NCBI GenBank assembly: GCA_026225395.1
Contig: JAMFSR010000002.1
Span: 1 to 64,000, forward strand
Reading direction: 5' to 3'
DNA length: 64,000 nt
DNA from: Granulicella sapmiensis
GTDB lineage: Bacteria > Acidobacteriota > Terriglobia > Terriglobales > Acidobacteriaceae
Under the pieces are notes generated by a model. The model searched no databases and was not told where the DNA came from. It saw only the letters and a program-made list of their open reading frames with translations. This document shows, piece by piece, positions 61,234 to 64,000 of the stretch (the stretch's first letter is position 1; the number at the start of each line of letters is the position of its first letter). The translations under genes and the position numbers were made by a program.

Positions 61234-62277
61234 ATGCAGATTGGAATCGACAGCTTCGTAGAAACCACGCTTGGCGGGACACAATCATCCAGCGAGCTCG
61301 GCCAGCAACGCGTAGCCCAGCTCGTGGAAGAGATCGAACTCGCCGACCGCGTCGGCCTGGACGCCTTCGGCATTGGCGAACATCATCGCGAAGAGTACAT
61401 CGCCTCTTCGCCAGCCGTTCTTCTTGCTGCTGCGGCCGCGCGCACCAAAAACATTCGCCTCACCAGCGCCGTCACGGTCCTCAGCTCGGACGATCCCGTC
61501 CGCGTCTTCCAGGACTTCGCCACGCTCGACCTGATCTCCAACGGCCGCGCGGAAATCATCGTCGGCCGCGGCTCGTTCATCGAGTCTTACCCACTCTTCG
61601 GCTACGACCTAGAGCACTACGACGAGCTCTTCGCTGAAAAGCTCGACCTCCTGCTCAAGCTACGCGAAGAAACCCGCGTCACCTGGACCGGCCACCATCG
61701 CCCTTCGCTCACCGGCCAAGGCGTTTGGCCACGCCCGGCCCAAGCGTTGCTGCCCATCCGCCTCGGCGTCGGCGGAACGCCGCAGTCTTTCGTCCGCGCC
61801 GGCACGCTCGGCCTTCCGCTCACGGTCGCCATCATCGGTGGCGAGCCGCACCGTTTCCGTCCGATGGTCGATCTCTACCGCGAAGCCGGCCGCCGCGCCG
61901 GCCACTCCGCGGACAAGCTCACCGTCGGCGTGCATGCCATCGGCTTCGTCGCCGATACTTCACAAGGTGCCGCAGACGACCTCTGGCCTGCTTACTCCAC
62001 TACTTTCACCCGCATCGGCCGCGAGCGCGGCTGGCCGCCAACAAACCGCGCCGCTTTCGACGCCCAGCGTGGCGAGCTCGGTGCGTTCCTCATTGGAGAT
62101 CCTGACACCGTGGCAAAGAAAATGTGGCACATTAGCGACTCACTCGGCGGCGTGGAACGCATCAGCCTGATGATGAGCGGCGGCCCTCTGCCGCACGCCA
62201 AGCTCCTGCGCGCGATCGAGCTTCTCGGCACCGCAGTTCGCCCGCTCGTCAACCCGAACGCATCCTCAGCCTTGTAG
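61234..62277 (+). CDS. LLM-class flavin-dependent oxidoreductase
   Basis: Luciferase-like (beta/alpha)8 monooxygenase of 347 residues. DRVGLDAFGIGEHHREEYIA, RLTSAVTVLSSDDPVRVFQD and ISNGRAEIIVGRGSFIESYP are the subgroup motifs around the flavin phosphate. The substrate is unknown. Start at 61234 (MQIGIDSF) or an in-frame ATG at 61213; no clear ribosome-binding site. Divergent from ychF with 105 bases between. Confidence 0.9.
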   Translation: MQIGIDSFVETTLGGTQSSSELGQQRVAQLVEEIELADRVGLDAFGIGEHHREEYIASSPAVLLAAAAARTKNIRLTSAVTVLSSDDPVRVFQDFATLDLISNGRAEIIVGRGSFIESYPLFGYDLEHYDELFAEKLDLLLKLREETRVTWTGHHRPSLTGQGVWPRPAQALLPIRLGVGGTPQSFVRAGTLGLPLTVAIIGGEPHRFRPMVDLYREAGRRAGHSADKLTVGVHAIGFVADTSQGAADDLWPAYSTTFTRIGRERGWPPTNRAAFDAQRGELGAFLIGDPDTVAKKMWHISDSLGGVERISLMMSGGPLPHAKLLRAIELLGTAVRPLVNPNASSAL

Positions 62278-62327
62278 CTTCCGCGCTGCACAAGGTACGC
62301 TTGGGTTGATCCACCGAGGAGAACTTC

Positions 62328-62924
62328 ATGCAGCGTGCGCGAATCGCATTTGGAACCACAGCCCTGGCCGTCCTTCTTGCGCCTGCAATGGCATTCGCGC
62401 AAGCGCACGCCGGAACGCCTCCCACGGCGCCGCCGGAAAAGCCGGCCGCCACCGCCGCTCCCACCGGTCCGACAGGTCCCGCGGCTGAAGTCCAACGGAA
62501 CTATGCCGCCGTGAAGGCGAACATCCTCAAGTCTGCCGACAAGATGCCGGCCGAGTTTTACCCTTACAAACCTGAGCCCGATATCCGTACCTTCGCCCGC
62601 GTAGTGAACCACGTCTCGGAAGCCCAGCTTCACAGCTGCGGCGCGGTCAATGGCACAGCACCTACGGCTCTCGCCAAGGTCCCACCTGAAACAGCTGACA
62701 AGGCCGAAGTCGTCGATGCTCTCAAAGCCTCCTTCGCCGAGTGCGACAAGGCCTACGCCTCGCTCACGGACGGCAACGTCGCGGAGATGTTCTCTGTCGG
62801 CCCGGTCAAGCGCTCACGCATCGGCGTCCTGTGGGGCAACGCCTCGCACGACAACGAGCAGTACGCCACACTTGCGCTCTACCTGCGCCTCAAGGACATC
62901 GCCCCACCGAGCAGCGAAAAATAA
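62328..62924 (+). CDS. Exported DinB-like protein
   Basis: A 198-residue protein with a signal peptide (FGTTALAVLLAPAMAFAQAH), a Pro/Ala-rich linker and a four-helix DinB/YfiT-like domain (YAAVKANILKSADKMPAEFY; FARVVNHVSEAQLHSCGAVN; GVLWGNASHDNEQYATLALY). The histidines at the ends of these helices (NHVSEAQLH, SHDNEQY) could form the family's metal site. Periplasmic DinB-like proteins are common in Acidobacteria, and their role is unknown. GAGGAGAA precedes the ATG. Confidence 0.85.
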   Translation: MQRARIAFGTTALAVLLAPAMAFAQAHAGTPPTAPPEKPAATAAPTGPTGPAAEVQRNYAAVKANILKSADKMPAEFYPYKPEPDIRTFARVVNHVSEAQLHSCGAVNGTAPTALAKVPPETADKAEVVDALKASFAECDKAYASLTDGNVAEMFSVGPVKRSRIGVLWGNASHDNEQYATLALYLRLKDIAPPSSEK

Positions 62925-62988
62925 TCGATTTGACCGGTCGACGGATCGCTTGGAGGGCTGTGCGGCAAGGCCTGCAAAGACGCACGGA

Positions 62989-63013
62989 TGGTCCAGCGGC
63001 ACGCGCTGGACCA
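62989..63013. terminator. Hairpin after the DinB-like gene
   Basis: A perfect 10-bp stem (TGGTCCAGCG / CGCTGGACCA) with a five-base loop, 64 bases past the stop. No T-tract follows, so it may be a terminator, a repeat or a processing site. Nothing else is supported in 62925-63148. Confidence 0.45.
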
Positions 63014-63148
63014 AACTCCGTTAACGGATACTCTCCTACTCTCCACGCTGAAGCCGCTCGTCTCCACGCATGCCTTCTTCTGAAACTCCCATTCTTCAAA
63101 AGAAGAGCACGCTCTAAGATGGAGACACCCTTTTCCGGAGTAACCCTG

Positions 63149-64000
63149 ATGAATGATCGGCTCAAATGCACCGCTGTCTTTCTGTCCTCAGCATTGGTAG
63201 CTTCTTCAACAGCGCAGACTGCTGAAGTTCCTGTCACCGCACCGCATGCGATGGTGACGAGCGTGCAGCACTACGCGACCGACGCCGGCGTGGAAGTGTT
63301 GCGCGAAGGCGGCAACGCTGTAGATGCGGCGGTGGCTGTAGGGTTTGCGCTGGCTGTGGTGTATCCGGTGGCGGGAAATATCGGTGGCGGCGGGTTTATG
63401 TTGATTCGTCCCGCGAGCGGGAAGTTAGGCGGCGGCAAGCCGCACTTCCTGGACTATCGCGAAGCAGCGCCTGCGGCGGCGAGCGCGGATATGTATCTCG
63501 ACGCCAAGGGCAACGTGATTCCGAAGATGTCCACGGTGGGCCAGAAGGCGAGCGGCGTTCCGGGAAGCGTCGCAGGGCTGACCTATGCGGAGCAGCACTT
63601 CGGCAAGCTGGGGCTGAAGAAGGTGATGGCGCCGGCGATCAAGATGGCGCGAGATGGTTTCGTCGTCGACAGCGCGCTGGCGGGCAACATGCGCAGCGAC
63701 AGGCTGGGGATGTTTACAGCTTCGAAGCGCATCTTCCAGCGCGATGGCGATTTCTATAAAGAAGGCGATACGTTCCAGCAGCCGGAGTTGGCGCGAACGC
63801 TCGAACGCATTGCCGAGAAGCCCGATGATTTCTACCGCGGCGCCATGGCGCAGGAGATTGCCGCGTTTGAGAAAGCGAATGGAGGTCTGATTACAGGGGC
63901 CGATCTCGCCGCGTACCAATGCAAGGAGCGCGCGCCGCTGGTGGGACGCTATCGCGGGCTGGAAGTGGTGAGCGCGCCGCCGCCAAGCTCCGGCGGTGTG
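63149..64000 (+). CDS. ggt: Gamma-glutamyltransferase (3' end outside window)
   Basis: Periplasmic Ntn-hydrolase that transfers or hydrolyses gamma-glutamyl groups of glutathione-like compounds. 284 codons are visible. A signal peptide (CTAVFLSSALVASSTAQ) is followed by ATDAGVEVLREGGNAVDAAV, VVYPVAGNIGGGGFMLIR, FLDYREAAP and GQKASGVPGSVAGLTYAEQH, all in the large subunit. The autoprocessing Thr and small subunit lie beyond the window. GGAG eight bases before the ATG fixes the start. The cut is the window edge, not a mutation. Confidence 0.93.
   Translation, partial: MNDRLKCTAVFLSSALVASSTAQTAEVPVTAPHAMVTSVQHYATDAGVEVLREGGNAVDAAVAVGFALAVVYPVAGNIGGGGFMLIRPASGKLGGGKPHFLDYREAAPAAASADMYLDAKGNVIPKMSTVGQKASGVPGSVAGLTYAEQHFGKLGLKKVMAPAIKMARDGFVVDSALAGNMRSDRLGMFTASKRIFQRDGDFYKEGDTFQQPELARTLERIAEKPDDFYRGAMAQEIAAFEKANGGLITGADLAAYQCKERAPLVGRYRGLEVVSAPPPSSGGV

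Overview
The window looks like the replication-origin-proximal part of a chromosome from an Acidobacteriota bacterium, probably family Acidobacteriaceae (Granulicella/Terriglobus/Edaphobacter-like). This taxon call is an inference from moderately high GC, a very long Oar-like TonB-dependent receptor with a carboxypeptidase-regulatory N-terminus, lysine-rich H1-like proteins, many small toxin-antitoxin pairs and scattered hairpin repeats. No rRNA, tRNA, CRISPR array, insertion sequence or prophage was seen. Both ends cut a gene: gyrA (1-1915, minus) and a gamma-glutamyltransferase (63149-64000, plus).

Layout. 1-11.1 kb: gyrA, a membrane PAS-GGDEF protein, nadD-rsfS, the giant TonB receptor, rlmH and mnmE. 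11.1-12.5 kb: a coupled pair of an exported cytochrome c with a sulfite-oxidase-like domain and a DUF2165 membrane protein. 12.6-23.3 kb: an accessory catabolic island. A plus-strand set (RidA, acetamidase/formamidase, HpxZ-like) faces a tightly overlapping minus-strand operon (two guanine-deaminase-like deaminases, one with a Tat signal; PCMH-type FAD oxidase; creatininase-family amidohydrolase; CocE/NonD hydrolase; ABC ATPase and permease; DUF3891). The matching NMT1/THI5-type binding lipoprotein is divergent. Together they look like uptake and stepwise deamination/hydrolysis of an unidentified N-rich, possibly heterocyclic, compound. 23.5-28 kb: a PuuD-like hydrolase, then rsmG, four parS sites, parA and parB. 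28-44 kb: three toxin-antitoxin-like pairs among housekeeping genes (HU, ruvA, plsC, folC, accD, thrS) and several DUF proteins. 44-54.2 kb: the origin block jag-yidC-yidD-rnpA-rpmH (minus), dnaA (plus), an intruding Tat-exported glycoside hydrolase, a putative oriC with DnaA boxes and a DnaA-trio-like tract, and dnaN. 54.3-64 kb: CPBP protease, DUF1440-like and outer-membrane proteins, ilvA, ddl, VapBC, ychF, an LLM flavin oxidoreductase, a DinB-like protein and ggt.

The most interesting items are the unassigned deaminase/FAD-oxidase/creatininase/ABC island with a duplicated, exported deaminase; the DnaA-trio-like origin upstream of dnaN; a hairpin repeat whose stem varies with compensation, one copy of which forms the tail of a protein; a 38-bp exact repeat used twice inside the island; and unrelated proteins carrying H1-like lysine tracts.
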